A DNA stretch of 64,000 bases from Isoetes taiwanensis (GCA_021234155.1 JAJEKV010000005.1:21622089-21686088); one strand, 5' to 3'. Positions 1 through 12,700 are shown, numbered from the stretch's first letter. Notes: generated by a model from the sequence alone, not told the origin. Made by a program: numbers and translations.

Positions 1-1206
1 AAAATGCCTGTTAGAAATACAGTCTCATGGACTACAATCATTGCAGCAAGTGCACATAAAGGGCACATCAGAATTGCATTTGGTCTCCTCCATCAAATGC
101 AGGACACAAACTTGATTCCTAATAATATTACCTTTCTTACCCTCATTGATGCTTGTGCAAATCATTCTATGCTTCCCCAAGGAAAACTGGTCCATAACTA
201 CATTATTACTTATCAATTTGACTTAGATAATGTTCTTGGAACAGCCCTTATAAGTATGTATGGTAAGTGCAGCAGCATAAAGGATGCCAAATGCGTCTTT
301 GATGTTGTGCCTGAGCATAGTACCAGTTTATGCAATGCCATGATGTCCGCACACATCCTGAATGGAAATGCAAAATCTGCACAATATATATTTGACACTG
401 TACCAAACAGAGACATTGTGTCCTGGAATACAATGTTAAGTGCACATCTAAACAGTGGGAAAATAGATGATGCTTTGATGAATTATGAAAATATGAGATG
501 CCATAATGTGGTCACATGGACTCTAATGGTTTCAGGTTATGCACGGCAAGGGAATCATGAAGATGCTCAGAAAACATTTGATAAAATTCCCCATCCAGAT
601 ATATTCGCAGTGAATGCCTTGATTTCATCTTATGCCCAATATGGGGACCTGAAGAAACTTGTCCTTCTTTTCCAGAAGATGCAGATGCAGGGATTCAAGC
701 CTGACAAACTTACTTGTAAGAGTATTCTTCTTGCATATGCTGCCAAGGCAGCTTTTGCTGAAGGCAAGAGAGTACATAGCCACATCATCCATCACAAAAT
801 TGCTTTAGATGCTACTTTGGGCGGTACGCTCATTAGTATGTATGGAAAATGCAGCTGTATAGAGGATGCTTACAATACTTTTACTTTGATGTCACCCCAT
901 GAGGTGGCCTCATGGAATGCCTTGATTTCTGCATATACTTATTGTGGAACATTGGAGGAAGTAGAGAGGGTTTTTAAAATAATGCCACAGAGGAATGTGG
1001 TTTCTTGGAATTCCATGTTTACAGTTTATGCCCAATACACAAATTTCAAGAAAACATTTGATCTCTTCCACCAAATGAAGGTGCAACATATAGTACCAGA
1101 TGATGTGACCTTCATAATAATGATGGATGCTTGTGCAACTCAAGTAGCCTTAGGGAAAGGGAAGTGGATTCACTGTCAGATTTATTCTAATGGTTTGCAA
1201 ATATAA
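1..1206 (+). CDS. PLS-type pentatricopeptide-repeat protein, 5' end outside window
   Basis: About 400 residues made almost entirely of PPR motifs, the helical hairpins that read organellar RNA one base per repeat. Typical PLS signatures recur: VSWTTIIAA, GTALISMYGKC, DIVSWNTMLSAH, VASWNALISAY, NVVSWNSMFTVYAQ, and L-type blocks ending in GK.VH. Alternating 31-36 residue repeats fit the P, L and S types. The frame is open to base 1 (AAA before the ATG at 4), so the real start probably lies upstream. It stops with TAA just after an L motif (KWIHCQIYSNGLQI), where another GTAL.SMYGKC motif would be expected. No E or DYW domain follows, so it is either truncated or continues in an exon I cannot see. 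Expected role: mitochondrial or plastid RNA processing or editing. The family call is firm; completeness is doubtful. Confidence 0.9.
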   Translation, partial: KMPVRNTVSWTTIIAASAHKGHIRIAFGLLHQMQDTNLIPNNITFLTLIDACANHSMLPQGKLVHNYIITYQFDLDNVLGTALISMYGKCSSIKDAKCVFDVVPEHSTSLCNAMMSAHILNGNAKSAQYIFDTVPNRDIVSWNTMLSAHLNSGKIDDALMNYENMRCHNVVTWTLMVSGYARQGNHEDAQKTFDKIPHPDIFAVNALISSYAQYGDLKKLVLLFQKMQMQGFKPDKLTCKSILLAYAAKAAFAEGKRVHSHIIHHKIALDATLGGTLISMYGKCSCIEDAYNTFTLMSPHEVASWNALISAYTYCGTLEEVERVFKIMPQRNVVSWNSMFTVYAQYTNFKKTFDLFHQMKVQHIVPDDVTFIIMMDACATQVALGKGKWIHCQIYSNGLQI

Positions 1207-1299
1207 GAATATGCATGTGAAGATAAGGAACAAATGCTCACCTTAGGCTTCCTTGATGCAGCAAATCCCGATGCATATCCCCTGAGGAAGATCAAGATT

Positions 1300-1640
1300 A
1301 AAAACAAAATCGAACCTCCAAACCTCTGCAATACTTAGAAATAAAACATACAGAGTTACATCGCTTCAAACAAAAACCCTGCATCTGCATACCATCACGG
1401 ATTTTGGATACAGATGGTCGTAGCTCCTGTACACCCAGCTTCTGAGCTACAGAGCGTTGCTCTAGCCTTTGTAGCCGAGAGGTAAACATCGTATCTACCG
1501 TCGTTGAGGCTGTCACCGCACTGACTCTACCTCGAAGGATCTCCTGCTGTGACTGACTTTCTCTGGCATCTGCCTGGATTATTTTCTAAATGGAGACGAT
1601 CTTCTTTACCATGGGAGATAGCAGCATAAGCAGGAAAAGA
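1300..1640 (-). pseudogene. coding-like fragment, family not recognised
   Basis: On the minus strand a continuous frame runs from about 1,640 down to 1,298 with one early in-frame TAG. It reads as a charged, Gln/Ser-rich segment (KIIQADARESQSQQEILRGR) followed by MFTSRLQRLEQRS, which looks like a short coiled coil. It begins only about 100 bp past the abrupt end of the PPR frame and points towards it. It could be a retroelement gag-like remnant or an exon of a lost gene. I see no diagnostic motif. Confidence 0.3.
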
Positions 1641-1649
1641 AATCTTGGG

Positions 1650-2970
1650 GATGGATAAGGTGGAGTCCCCACCAATGGTGAACTTAAGGATAAATCGACT
1701 GCCAAATTCATATCACAATGTCAAATCCAAAATTTTTTGCACAAACATGTGCTCTAGGACTTGCTGAACCTAAATTTAGTGTTTTTACATTCTAAAATTA
1801 AATCTGCACTTCAGATTTATCGCTCAAAATCAAGGGGTCAAGACTCCCCGATGGTGATAGGTTGGCTGGAATGGTGCATTAAACTCATGTGAGGCAAGGA
1901 GCCTTAATGGCGAAGAAATAATCATGGCATAGTGATGTGCATTGACCAGAATGGTGATTGTAATGTTCCTAAATGGTGACGTAAATTCATACCATGGTAA
2001 TGTAGATCTGCCTTAATAGTGACAATAGAAACCAAAGAATCTTAAAGTATTACCTGAATACTCTAACCTAGAAACAAGTACAACAGCAATCAAAGGGATT
2101 TGAAGCCCTATTGAACATTTTTATGGCCAATTACTGCAAAACAAACAACAAAATGGTATCAGTATGTTATAACACATAAACAATTGTAATAAGAATATAA
2201 TAGTCATGGAATTTATAATAATACATGTTGGAGGGACCCTATCTATTGATTTATATTCAGAACATAACCAAAGATAAGATCCCTCAAATGCCATGATTAA
2301 CATTTTAAAAGCTGCATCCCTCAAATGCCATCACTAACATTTTATAAGATGCAAATCATCTCCAAAGCTTCAAGGCTGAGCACTTAAGTAAAACCAACAT
2401 TCTCACAACCAGATTTCTTCAATTAAAACAATTGCAAAACTATCAAAGAGAGATAGATCAACAAAATAGTTTAGAAACTTGAAGAGAAGCAATTTGCTAC
2501 ATACCTCATTCTAGAGGCCACAACTTGGAATCTTGCTATAAGTACAGCAATAATATTGCAGAAATAATTACAAAACAATTGTGGTCTCAACTCCTGAAAT
2601 GTTGATTTGCTTCATTGTACAAAGCGTCCAAAACCCTTTCAAGTTGATATTCTGAGATCAGAATCTTATCAACTTGAAATGTTTCTAATTTGATTTTTTT
2701 TTCTGCAATGCTCATCCCATAAGCACAAATGAGGGTCCTCAACATATTCAAAAGTTGACTATCTTCAAATGCACCAAGTTGTTTGTGGAAGTACTAATCG
2801 CAGCAGCAGCAGGAGCAGATATTGCTGGAACTCAGAAGCAGCTAAAACACTAGGGATGGGAGATGAGCAACCAAGTCTGCAAGCACAGCAAGTCCATCAA
2901 CTAAGAATAAACGTAATGGAAGAACAAAACAAAGTTAAAGAAATTTGAAAGAATTACACAATTAATTGAC
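1650..2970. other. A+T-rich stretch, no gene recognised
   Basis: Short words such as atggtgat/aatggtga recur at 1,850-2,000. On the minus strand a possible splice acceptor (TGCTTGCAG) lies at about 2,880. Nothing codes for a recognisable product. Confidence 0.3.
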
Positions 2971-2974
2971 CTTA

Positions 2975-3115
2975 CCTTGTATTTTAGCTGATCAAGACGC
3001 TAAAGACATTTACTCTGCTCCTCCCTTTGTAACATCATCTCAGTAGCATAATTTGGAGCTTTATCTCCTCCTTTGGATCCAAATTCATTAGCAAATGGTA
3101 TCCTAACAGTCTTTT
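2975..3115 (-). pseudogene. possible exon remnant
   Basis: The minus strand encodes KTVRIPFANEFGSKGG followed by a Gln/Glu-rich stretch (MMLQREEQSKCL) and, after one in-frame TAG, RLDQLKYK. It ends exactly at a canonical donor (AAG|GTAAGG). The codon-like structure and donor suggest an old exon. The stop codon and lack of neighbours suggest decay. Product unknown. Confidence 0.3.
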
Positions 3116-3119
3116 GGCA

Positions 3120-5125
3120 AAGATTAGGACTCTGAGGACCTATTTTTTGTTAATGGGATGGATTTGCAACTGTTAAAATCTAAGGAAAAAGCAATGGTCC
3201 AATTGTTTTTCAAATTCATTCCTAAAAGCAATGGAAGAGAGGCAGAAACAATGGGATTAAAAATACAGAGGTGAGCTATGGCAAATATAACACGTCTCGC
3301 CTCAAAGTAAATGATGGTAAGATATACACAGGATGCATGGATCATGGAGTAACAGAGGTGAGGCCTTTTCAAAGGTGAGATATATAGCAAAACAATGGAA
3401 TTAAAACAATGGGATCAATGAACTACCAGCAGATCAATGAGCAGATGCCAGTGATAGTGATCAACCCTGATAGCAAAAAAGGAGCATCATCGAAGCGATT
3501 GATTCAAGCCCTAAAATGAAGAACAATCCCGAAAAAAATGACCTCCAGAATAAACTCTAAAACTCACCTACAGAAGCACACATCGCTCACCTCAGTTGGG
3601 TCTATTTATACCCTGCAGGCATACGAAAAACAGCATGAGAATGAAGCCACGGAAGGATGCTAATTAAAATCAAAGGTTTAGGAGATTCCATGTCAATGAT
3701 CCATCCCATTTCTGGCTGGGATCATGCCAAATGGATGCCATCTCATTGATCCTAAAGAACTGCAATTGAAAAAAGCCGCCAAATCGATGAAGAAGCTCCA
3801 AGTTTTTGGAGGGAAGAATGAAAACATGCTGCACAATGGTTTTCTTTGTGAAAAATCCATGCAAAATAGTGCTCTGAACCATTGGATTCCATGGTTTTGC
3901 AAGACTCCAGTGGCTAAAATTGATGCGCCATTAAAGGCGGGCGCAGCGCCATCTTGAGCAACTGCCTAACTGTCATGAAGATTAGGGTTTGCCATTGCAG
4001 GGTTAGGGTTCGCCATCGTGAGGATGCGATTTCGCCAGAGCTGCCGTAATCCACACCATTAAGGGCTGCAGGCGGACCTATAAGGTGACTCCTGCGTGCA
4101 AAAAATAAGGCCCTGGTGACACCACGGAAGGGGGCGTCACCATTGATGGGGACCCCACCTTACCCAAACCACGAAATCCCAAAGCCCCAAAAATCATAAC
4201 GAATTAATTTTCTGCAATTTTTGGATAATCGGAATATTTTCCGGCGTCTAAAAACCCTGAAATCTTAGGAAATCATGCTAAAAAAAATTCCAAAAAAGTT
4301 TTTGGCCAAACCTGAAAATCCCAAATTAACAAGATTGATTTGATCTTGATCTGCCATGGTCACCGGAAAGGGTTGCACCACCGGTTTGCCACTGAAAAGG
4401 ATCGTGGGGCTGGTTGCTGCACAGGGCTTCAGACAACAAGAGAGAACAACGAGATCATTCTTCACAGCTTCTGTTGCTCCCACACAACACAACATGAACC
4501 CTGCAAACTGCCAGAGACACCGCAGCTCTCCAGCATCTGAACTCAAAATCGAATGCCAGAAACATCCTTTTGTTCACTAACCCTAAAAAAGAATTTCGAT
4601 GCTTCCATACGAAGCAAAAAAAAAAGGTAAGAAAATATGACATGCAAAACCATTGAAAACCCTAGATAATATGCCAAATAACTGTGAGAATACATGTGCA
4701 CTCTAGATGTACCGATTAGTATGTCTCATGGAATACGGTGATCAAATCATATAAAAACCTTAGGAAAAAAAGTACAAAAATACAAAAGAAACCCCTTGTT
4801 ATTATGCTATATATTGCTATTATTACAAGCGTCTGCATGGACAAATGCTGTGGCTGATTAGGTATCATCAGATCAACATATCGTGCGCAAATAATCGAAG
4901 CTACATTTTAGTTGCTGGACATATCTCCGCAACCAGAGCTCAGACTAAAGCAGTTTTTACTTCTCTGGAATCGTCTCGGAGTTTAGTTTCCAAATTGGGG
5001 TTCATCCACGTGTGAGGGAGCAATGGCCAAAAGTATGACAAGAGGTCACAGATGACTACTTTATCCCTTAACCATGAAATCTGATTCTAGACAAAGCCAT
5101 TATTTTTCCTAGAGCTTTTTGCTAG
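3120..5125. other. no supported gene
   Basis: Unremarkable non-coding DNA. A 93-codon minus-strand frame at 4,265-4,546 has no family signature and overlaps open frames on the other strand, so I do not call it. The words attagggtttgccat and gttagggttcgccat lie side by side near 3,985-4,015. This may be old repeat sequence or a promoter region; I cannot tell. Confidence 0.3.
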
Positions 5126-5129
5126 TTAC

Positions 5130-6200
5130 CTTTAACATCCAATTCTTAAGCTTGAGTGCAACCTTGTTCGAGCAAATCTAAAAAGAGTGACATTTATCTT
5201 TAATAACTCCCATCTGGCAACATTGGCATATCTTATTTTCTTTCTCCTCACGACCCATCTACTGTGTTTGAGGCACTGTGCGCCAGTACAAATGGACGAA
5301 ATTGTTCTATGCCTCTTTATGGGCAAATGTGACAATAGGTATTGTTGTGGGCCATGGGCAAATGGGGGATTGATCTGGCTTCTGTAGTATGTCGTTTGAT
5401 CTTTTTCAAATAACTGGCATCACAAAGCTTACCGAGGAAGCATATATCGAGACAATGTTTCAAGCTTACCTATATAGATCCCTGCTCCTGGACACTCCAT
5501 CTGTTGAACCAACCTATGTTTCTCCTCCCAACTGGCTTCAAGACACAGCGTGCAGGCTAGATTCAAAAGTCGGGTGTCTGCCGTATTCACCACCTTCTGG
5601 CAATAGAATATATGCTGCTCCAAAAGCATAGAGGCAAGAATCATGTTTCATGGAGGAGAATTGGGTACAAAACCATGCACTTGACTCCGAGAGCTTGAGA
5701 GAGAAAGACCTTTTGGGTCCACTGCAAATCTTTCTAAGTGGCAAGAGTTATCAATGATCCCCATACTTCCACTCCATATAAAAGAACAAGTTTCAACAAA
5801 AACCCTGAACAAGCATGTCTGATGGGACCAATCATAGAGGTTCGCTTTATGGCAATTGTTCTGCATGGCATTGAGTGCCTTCCAATCTGCTATTACCACA
5901 GGTGTCCCAGTATATGGTGGTAGTAAACTCTACTCCAAGAATTTTGTGTGTTTGTACCATCTCTATGCTTTGCCCCTGATTTGAAATGAGGCTGTCTACG
6001 CTGACTAGGAGAAGATGCGAGGACTATCATGGTCTTTGCCAAGTTTACTCAAATTATAATGTATTGATAAAAAGGGCTCAGTGTATCTAGATGTTGTTGC
6101 ATACTTGGTGGGGCGTGAGATAGCAGATCCACACCATTGACATATATCAACTGCCTAATGATACTAGTCCCCTTCTATACAAGGCAAGCCATTCCTCCAA
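5130..6200 (-). mobile_element. decayed LINE (non-LTR retrotransposon), reverse-transcriptase C-terminal part
   Basis: Read on the minus strand, several frames give pieces typical of the end of a plant LINE ORF2. At 5.9-6.05 kb there is a segment ending in MVQTHKILGVEFTTTI, the counterpart of the usual 'YKYLGV.F' after the RT palm. The conserved 'LLYGVEVWG' region is seen only in shifted frames near 5.8 kb. At about 5.2 kb there is a C-terminal Cys/His knuckle of the form C-x2-C...H...C (ICQCCQMGVIKDKCHSF). Multiple stops and shifts show it is dead. A second LINE of similar type lies at 59.3-60.6 kb. RT motifs A-D are not intact here. Confidence 0.6.
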
Positions 6201-6319
6201 TTGATGAATTTAAGACCAAGACTGACTGCAAGGGTGTGTTCGAGACATTCATGGCCTCACATTATTATTTAGGTGTTTTATATTTTAGATGCATTATACT
6301 TAACACTAGAGTGGTCAGG

Positions 6320-9300
6320 TGATGGACCAGAAATGGTCCATTTGCAGTGTTCACTTTAAAATTCATATAAAATCAATGGTACAAAATCTATTCGGACCCT
6401 TCCTAGGAGTTCATATATGGCAGTCATGGTCCACTAGAAAAATACCTAAAAATATATACACCTCCATTCTTGTAAGTTATGCTCTAGCAAACTCAAGGGG
6501 GTCAAGTACCAAAAGCTTCATGTTTACATAAAGTAAAACTGTCTCGACAAAACGATTTTTTCAAATTTTTTGATTACCATGATATTTTTCTACATGAGAT
6601 GAACACAAAAAACCACATGTCAATCCGAATTTTGTGAAGAAAGATAGGGTCATTCAAACATGACAGGGTCAAAATTGCTTTCTGCCTCCTCAGAAGCAAT
6701 TATAGTTCCCAGAAGGTAGTTGTAGTTTAAATATAACAACTTTTACAAGGAAATGCGTTTTGAGATAATATTTGACATATAAGCAATTGACAAGTTTCTT
6801 TATCCCATAAAAATGTTGGCTGGCCTTGAATTTGACGTTTGGACTTTCACTTTTGATCTTAATATTTTAGGTAACTTGCAAAATTTACTCTGTGATGTCC
6901 TCCAAAAAATCATAGTATGAACGCTCTAAATGATATGAAACCAATGCAACAACAAGCTCATTAAAAAAGCAAAAGTCATGGTCACAAGAAATCAAGAAAG
7001 GATTCTGTACCTGAGCCCATTATTGGTCTATAGGTCAATTTAAAATCAATAACTTCCTTATGTTAATTGATCTGAAATTGAATTTTAGGATATGAATAGT
7101 TTCTGATTTACTTTAGTAATGAAAATATTTGTTGATCATAACCTTGAGATTTGGATTAAACTTTATAGCATCAAATTCAAATATGTCTTCTATGTTTATT
7201 CTAGATCTATGCCTCGAGATGTGACTTTGAAAAAACACATTCTCAGAATGTCCCATGTCATGAAATCAATGTAAAAAAATTCAAAGAAAAATATGGAAGT
7301 TTATGACTATAAAAAGTCAAGTTAGACTGCTATGTGCAGCTCCACTTGCAGACCATTATTGGTCCACAGGACTGGGAGTTTAAAAATTAATAGAGGCAAC
7401 ATCGGTCTCAGCTTTAGAATACAGTTTATGCGTACAGTTCTCTATGGGGTAAAATTAATTGGTTGGACAAGCTTGCATAATTTGAGGGCAATGTTTAAGC
7501 ACAAACAACTATGAATTTATGGGGTATTTAATCGCCAATTGAATCTACATGGATTTCCACTTACACCTTTCGAAAATTATGTTGTTAAAGGTAAGAAACC
7601 ACGGTATCATTATGGGGACAAAATGGATAGGGCTAGTGAGAGATATATGCTCTATACAATTGGTCTAGTTATGGACCATAAATAGTTCATGCTTAATTAT
7701 ATTCATATCTTTCAAATAGTATATTATTTCATTATGAAAATCTACTTACTTAAATTGTGTTGGGGGTTGTCCTCCTTTTTCCGGTACTTTGTGTACATGA
7801 AATCCGCCAAAAAGTTTAAATTTTGTGATCCGAAAATCAAAATCCGGCGAAAAAACTAACTTCCCCACTATCGCAAGTTTTTCCATCGCAACTTTTTATT
7901 TCCTCTAAATTCCATTCTTAAACATACGTTTTCTTAAGCATACGTTTTCCTCTAAAAAGTGGCGGGATCGTCCTCCTTTAAATCATGATCATTAGTGCCG
8001 GCTAATTGTCCGGGAAGAATAATTTGCTGTATGTCCGTTCTTACACAGCCTCCTTTCATTATTTTCCCATCCCATTCTTTGAAATAGGTTTAGGTATCAG
8101 CTTCGGCATCCAGCAAACGCCAGATTCTTTGCATTCAGGAAGCAGTTGCCACACCAGATTCTTAGCGCCCAGCAGGCTAGAGAGCTTCGAATTTCATTCA
8201 GGTAGTTTTCTTTCTCTTAATCCATCTTGCATGCATCAATGCAGCTTCATTGAAAAGTTTTGTTCAGATTTGGCTATGTTTCGTCATATTGTGTCTGTTT
8301 CGTTCAAGAGATAAGTAAAATATATGACAGACTTTCTAAGCAGCTTGGTTCACCATGTCCATTCTATGCACCTCTGCTAATTCTGTGCACTCTTTCTAAT
8401 TCTTAATCACTCTGTGCACCTCTTTTAATTCTGTGCATTCTCTATGGAGTTTAAATCCAAAGGAAATCTGAAGAGCAAGTCCCCATTTTGGATCGCCAGT
8501 TTTTCATCAGATATCTTTGATTACGTAGTTCGATTAGGATGGGGAGCCATTATTGGTCGAATATGAAGCTACATTATCGCTATTTTTGGCATATGCATTT
8601 CTTGTTTGTTAGTTAGTTAGTTAGTTTCTTTATTTGTTTGATGGAGTTGGCATTCTAGACTGTACTTGTGTGGGAAGAGTTCAGCTTACGCTCTGAATAG
8701 GCTTTTCTCAAGCAGTTGTAACGAAATTTTTCAATATGGTGGATAGGATGGTAATCGGTGAAGCTTACTGGTTGGTTTGTTGGAATGATCTTGTGGCCTA
8801 GAGTTGTGTAGAATGTAGCTTGCTTTGTGGGAGTGGCTGGTTCAATGGTGTATAAGCACCAATATTGTTTGGTTGTTATGGTGTCCATGTTGGTCAGTCT
8901 TGTTGTGTAGTTGTCTATGGGGTACATGTAAGGAACCAACCAACCATTCATATAAAATGATGAAATGGAGAGCACGCATGACACTATTCATGTATATATT
9001 GTGCCCTTAATTTGTTCTCGATGTAGCAAATGTACGGAGTTAAGATTGGAAGTAAAGATATCATTTCTAAAGGATATAGTCGAATGCAATTATAAAATAA
9101 GCACATGAGAGTGCCCATTATTAGGACTTTGGAAATGTTACGTCTCATTGTGAAGCAAGGAACTTACTAATAGATGTTCCATTTACATTCTAACCATCAT
9201 GTTTAGATGGGGCATTGAGTCACCAAGGTTTAGGAATGCATAATAAAATTTACCGTACGCGCATGTTATATGGCACTGAGTATCTATGCATTCCATTTGG

Positions 9301-10720
9301 TGCTCATAGCTATGGAACAAAATAGGAAATTATCATATATAAACCCTCGTCATACATCCAGTTGCAAACTCGAGCTCCATCCACATGTGGAAATTGCAAA
9401 TGAAAAGTTAACCAGTTGGAATTCAACAATATGATGGACAAGGCAATATGTTTGATATTACTAATAAATTTCTCTGAAGGCAAATGCACATTTTATAATA
9501 AGATATTATGGACTATGCAAGTCATTTACTAAACATTTGCTAGCTGGTTCAGTTATTGGGCCTAGTGGCTTGAACTTGTGCATTCTTTAGGAGATGTTAA
9601 GGGACTTGTGGGCATCCTGCGTAATGTAAGTGGATCAATGTGGGCATGTGGTAGAGACTTGCAGGAAAGCAAGGATATTAGGAAGTCTAATTTGGTTTCA
9701 GTCAGGTTTTACCGAACTGGCTTATCTTTAATGTGGTAGTGCTTAGCAGAGAAAACATAAAACAATTTACTTATAGGGCAAATGTATATATTATTTGTTA
9801 AAGAGGTTCAAGTGTCCCCTCATGATGAATGCCCATTGAGACATTGTATGTCTTCTCTAACAGGTTGAAATTGTTGCTCGGTTTGGAGTCGTGTTTCTTC
9901 TTTTTGCCTTGGTTTTAGAGTTCTCGGCATCCAAGATAATTCTCATAACACTAGAGCAATAGATGGACCACATGATTGACGTACTTGGGACTTTATGTTT
10001 GTTTTAGTCTATACAAGAACCTAAAGATTTGCCAGATCTGCAATTTACTGTGCACTCTTTTCATTACATGCATTGATAAGAACAAGTAGAGTCATACATA
10101 ATATCGAAGGTAAAATAAATACACCATTGGTGATATTTATCTATGATTGTTTTTGGTATTTTTTATAAGCTAGATAGAAACTGCATAACCATTGCTGCTA
10201 TTCAAAAATGAATAGTCAGATATCCTCTAGAAATATGAAGCCAGATATAACTGCATCACTTTCACTCAATTATCTCTATATTCCTTTATTGACATGAAGC
10301 TCAATTCTATGTTGTTGCACCACTCATTTGGATGCTATAGTCAAACCTACATTCAAGACCTTGCTAATAATATCAGTGTTTCTAGAATATCCATATATTG
10401 CCCTCTTGTTTTTATCATGGACGCATATATTAATCAGACATCCTATTGCATTTTCCTAGACTTAAGAATCATCAGAAGTTGTATAGGCAGAGGCTCCTAC
10501 CCTACTGATCATCATTTTGCTCATTTCATCTACTTTAGTAAAAGCCTCAACTTTTCCAGAACCCTCAATTCTAGCACTGGCACGGGCAGTGCCATTAAGG
10601 CTTTGATCTGCACAACTACCTAGGCCATAGTTCGATAAATACTCGTATCTAACCTCTTGTTACCAAAAATACTTCTTGTGTCGTATCTAACGTATTTTAT
10701 GTTAGATACTTGCCAATTTT
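6320..10720. other. long non-coding stretch
   Basis: A+T-rich DNA with only short spurious frames. The phrase cattattggtc recurs at about 7,018, 7,355 and 8,548, and simple repeats occur at 8,610 (gttagttagttag). At about 8,200 a plus-strand CAG|GTAGTTTTC could be a 5'-UTR splice donor, but no downstream coding exon is visible. The 102-codon frame at 8,006 and the 109-codon frame at 10,294 show no family features. Confidence 0.3.
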
Positions 10721-10732
10721 TTTACTTCAAAA

Positions 10733-10755
10733 CAAAAAAAAAAAAAAAAAAAAAA
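10733..10755 (+). repeat. poly(A) tract
   Basis: An almost pure run of A, broken by a single C at its start, follows unique-looking sequence and is followed by cctggtctgaac. It could be the 3' tail of an inserted retrosequence in plus orientation. I could not find a matching target-site duplication by eye. Confidence 0.45.
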
Positions 10756-11761
10756 CCTGGTCTGAACTAGTTAAAGCTAGACTAGACATCTGCCTCAGTC
10801 AACCCCTTGGCAGTATTATCTTCCCATTCCTAGAATGAGCCCTTCAAGCATGGTACCTCATGTCCCATCCATATCAATTAAATATCAGTCAGCATAAGCA
10901 AAAAACATTCTCATAATCTTTATCTTTGAAGCATGTTATAATTTAAATTCATGGAAGATTGTAACACTTGCCACAAAAGACATTTTGATGCATGATCTGC
11001 TGCTAGAAGTTGAAGCCATAGTATTAGAATGTAATAAAGTACGCATTATACAAGCCAATTTGAGAATCCCAAATGACTATTAAGCATTTTTCGGCAATCC
11101 AAATTGTCATTGTAGATCTGCCTATCCTTACAAGCATTTCTAAACTGAACATTTGGTTATGCAACACCAAACTAATGTTTTGATTCAACAGTCTGTATAA
11201 AAAACTAGCATCTCTTCTTGCATGTGTTTCTCACACGACTTGGACATATGCATCTAAGATTTTTGATGGAGATAAACCTAAATAGAGCATTGACAAAACT
11301 CACTTGTTTAATTGTGTTATACTTTAGCTGCTAGGATTGGTCCAGTGATGACTTTATCATCCTCTAGCTGCTTTTAAACTATAGAAATGGTGGCGATTGT
11401 TTCCTATTTTTCCAACATTTTTATAGAAACGAATTTAGTAGAATTGGATGTTTTACCATAAAATTGAGGTTTTTACTATAAAATGTCCATTAATTTGGCG
11501 AATTTACTATAGTTGAGATGCAATATTATCAAATTTTGGCGATTTTATGAAGTTGTTTTAGCGTACGCATCGAATCCAGATTTTCAAAAAATGGTAAAAT
11601 ATAGTAACTTTACGAAGTTTCACACCTTAAAGTCGTCACTGGATTGGTCGTATCCCTAAGACACTCCCCATGATGACAAGGCTATGTATTTTTGTGAACC
11701 ACAACAATAGACAAGTAAAAACAGAGGCAGATGTTGTAGCACATGTTAGGAAAACTGAAAT

Positions 11762-11994
11762 GGCTAGCTAGTCTTACAAAAGATTAGTCTAGTATGGACC
11801 TTAAACAAAGTCTTAAAAAATCAATGGGACTAGGATGGTGGCACTAGGATGGTGAGGCTAAAAAAGCCATGCCCCTAGAGTTGCCCCTAGGACCTAGACT
11901 TCCTAAGGCGGGATTAAATCCTGCCTACAAAGTGTGCATGTACGGCAAAAGTTTTGCTCAACGGATGTGTGGTGAGTTGGTATAGGCTTTTAAG
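11762..11994 (+). repeat. SINE-like repeat, left flank of the CACTA element
   Basis: This stretch is the reverse complement of the repeat clustered at 52.5-54.4 kb. Shared landmarks are tagtatggaccttaaacaaa, the gcccctaggacctagacttcc block, the palindrome ggcaaaagttttgc, and a tRNA-like head (cggatgtgtggtgagttggtataggc). The head is cut off right after its A-box-like segment and joined at tataggc to ttttaagttc, which belongs to the opposite orientation of the same repeat. The CACTA element therefore sits at an inverted junction of two copies. Confidence 0.7.
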
Positions 11995-11997
11995 TTC
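11995..11997. repeat. target-site duplication TTC, left copy
   Basis: TTC directly precedes the element's CAC end and is repeated directly after its GTG end at 52,504-52,506. Three-base duplications are the hallmark of CACTA (CMC) elements. Removing the element and one TTC restores taggcttttaagttctaccacg, which is present uninterrupted at 53,241, 53,350, 53,727 and 54,130. Confidence 0.9.
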
Positions 11998-12026
11998 CAC
12001 AACAAGAAAAGGGTCATTTAGCGACG
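11998..12026 (+). repeat. left terminal inverted repeat of CACTA element
   Basis: Starts CACAACAAGA and runs into ATTTAGCGACG. Compared with the complement of the right end, mismatches fall at positions 11, 14, 17 and 27. The outer ten bases are identical. Confidence 0.9.
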
Positions 12027-12510
12027 CCAATAGCGACGTCTGACGCGCGGCGTGACGGCGTCGGCCGGCGTCGTTCGGGGACGTCGCCAGCGCGTCGTTC
12101 GCGGTCGCCGCATGCGGCGTCGCGTCGACGCTATCGCGGCGTTAGCGGCGTCGCGACGAGGCGTCGCGGACGCGGACGCCGCGTCGCGAGACGTCGTGAT
12201 GGCACGTGACACGTGAAATATACACGTGGAATATACACGTGGAACATCACCAAAATCCACGCGTGCCGTAAAAGCCACGTGTATACGTCGCATGCGACGT
12301 GACACGTGGAATATACACGTGGAATATACACGTGGAAAATACACGTGGAATATACACGTGCGTAAAAGCCACGTGTATACGTCGCATGCGACGTGACACG
12401 TGGAATACACACGTGGAATATACACGTGGAAAATACGAAAATCCGCGTATAGAAAATCCACGTGGCAAAAAAAAAAAGCCACGTGGATACGTCGCATGCG
12501 ACGTGTAGGG
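12020..12510. repeat. left subterminal repeats with nested palindromes
   Basis: First comes a very G+C-rich part built of gcgacg/cgtcgc words (12,020-12,200). Then come three copies of a unit that starts gccacgtg(t/g)atacg at 12,274, 12,368 and 12,478 (spacing 94 and 110). Each contains the palindrome GTCGCATGCGAC next to ACACGTG cores, followed by repeated (aa/ta)tacacgtgga. In En/Spm the subterminal regions bind TNPA at multiple short motifs; by position these are candidates for such sites. Open frames across this block are repeat artefacts. Confidence 0.8.
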
Positions 12511-12570
12511 GAAAAAAATAAAAATAAAAATAAAAAATATATTTATATAAAAAATATAAATATAAAAATA

Positions 12571-12700
12571 TTTTTAAATAATCACAAAAGTGTTTTTATA
12601 TTCATATTTTTAAATAGTCACAAAATTATTTTTATATTTATATTTTTAAATAATCACAAAAGTGAATTGTATTTATATTTTTAAATAATCACAAATGACT
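12571..12700. repeat. four tandem copies of a ~36-bp A+T-rich unit
   Basis: The phrase tttttaaatarTcacaaa starts at 12,571, 12,607, 12,643 and 12,678. It lies between the subterminal repeats and the 3' end of the TNPA-like gene, so it could hold that gene's polyadenylation region. Confidence 0.75.

Noticed and set aside
4265-4546. 93-codon minus-strand frame with Cys-rich composition
   Set aside because: Overlapping open frames on both strands, no motif, no splice or transcript signal.
8006-8314. 102-codon plus-strand frame
   Set aside because: No family signature. The region reads more like a 5' UTR with a possible donor at about 8,200.
12018-12497. 159-codon frame full of HVYIPRVYSTC repeats
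   Set aside because: It is the translation of the subterminal cacgtggaatata repeats of the CACTA element.
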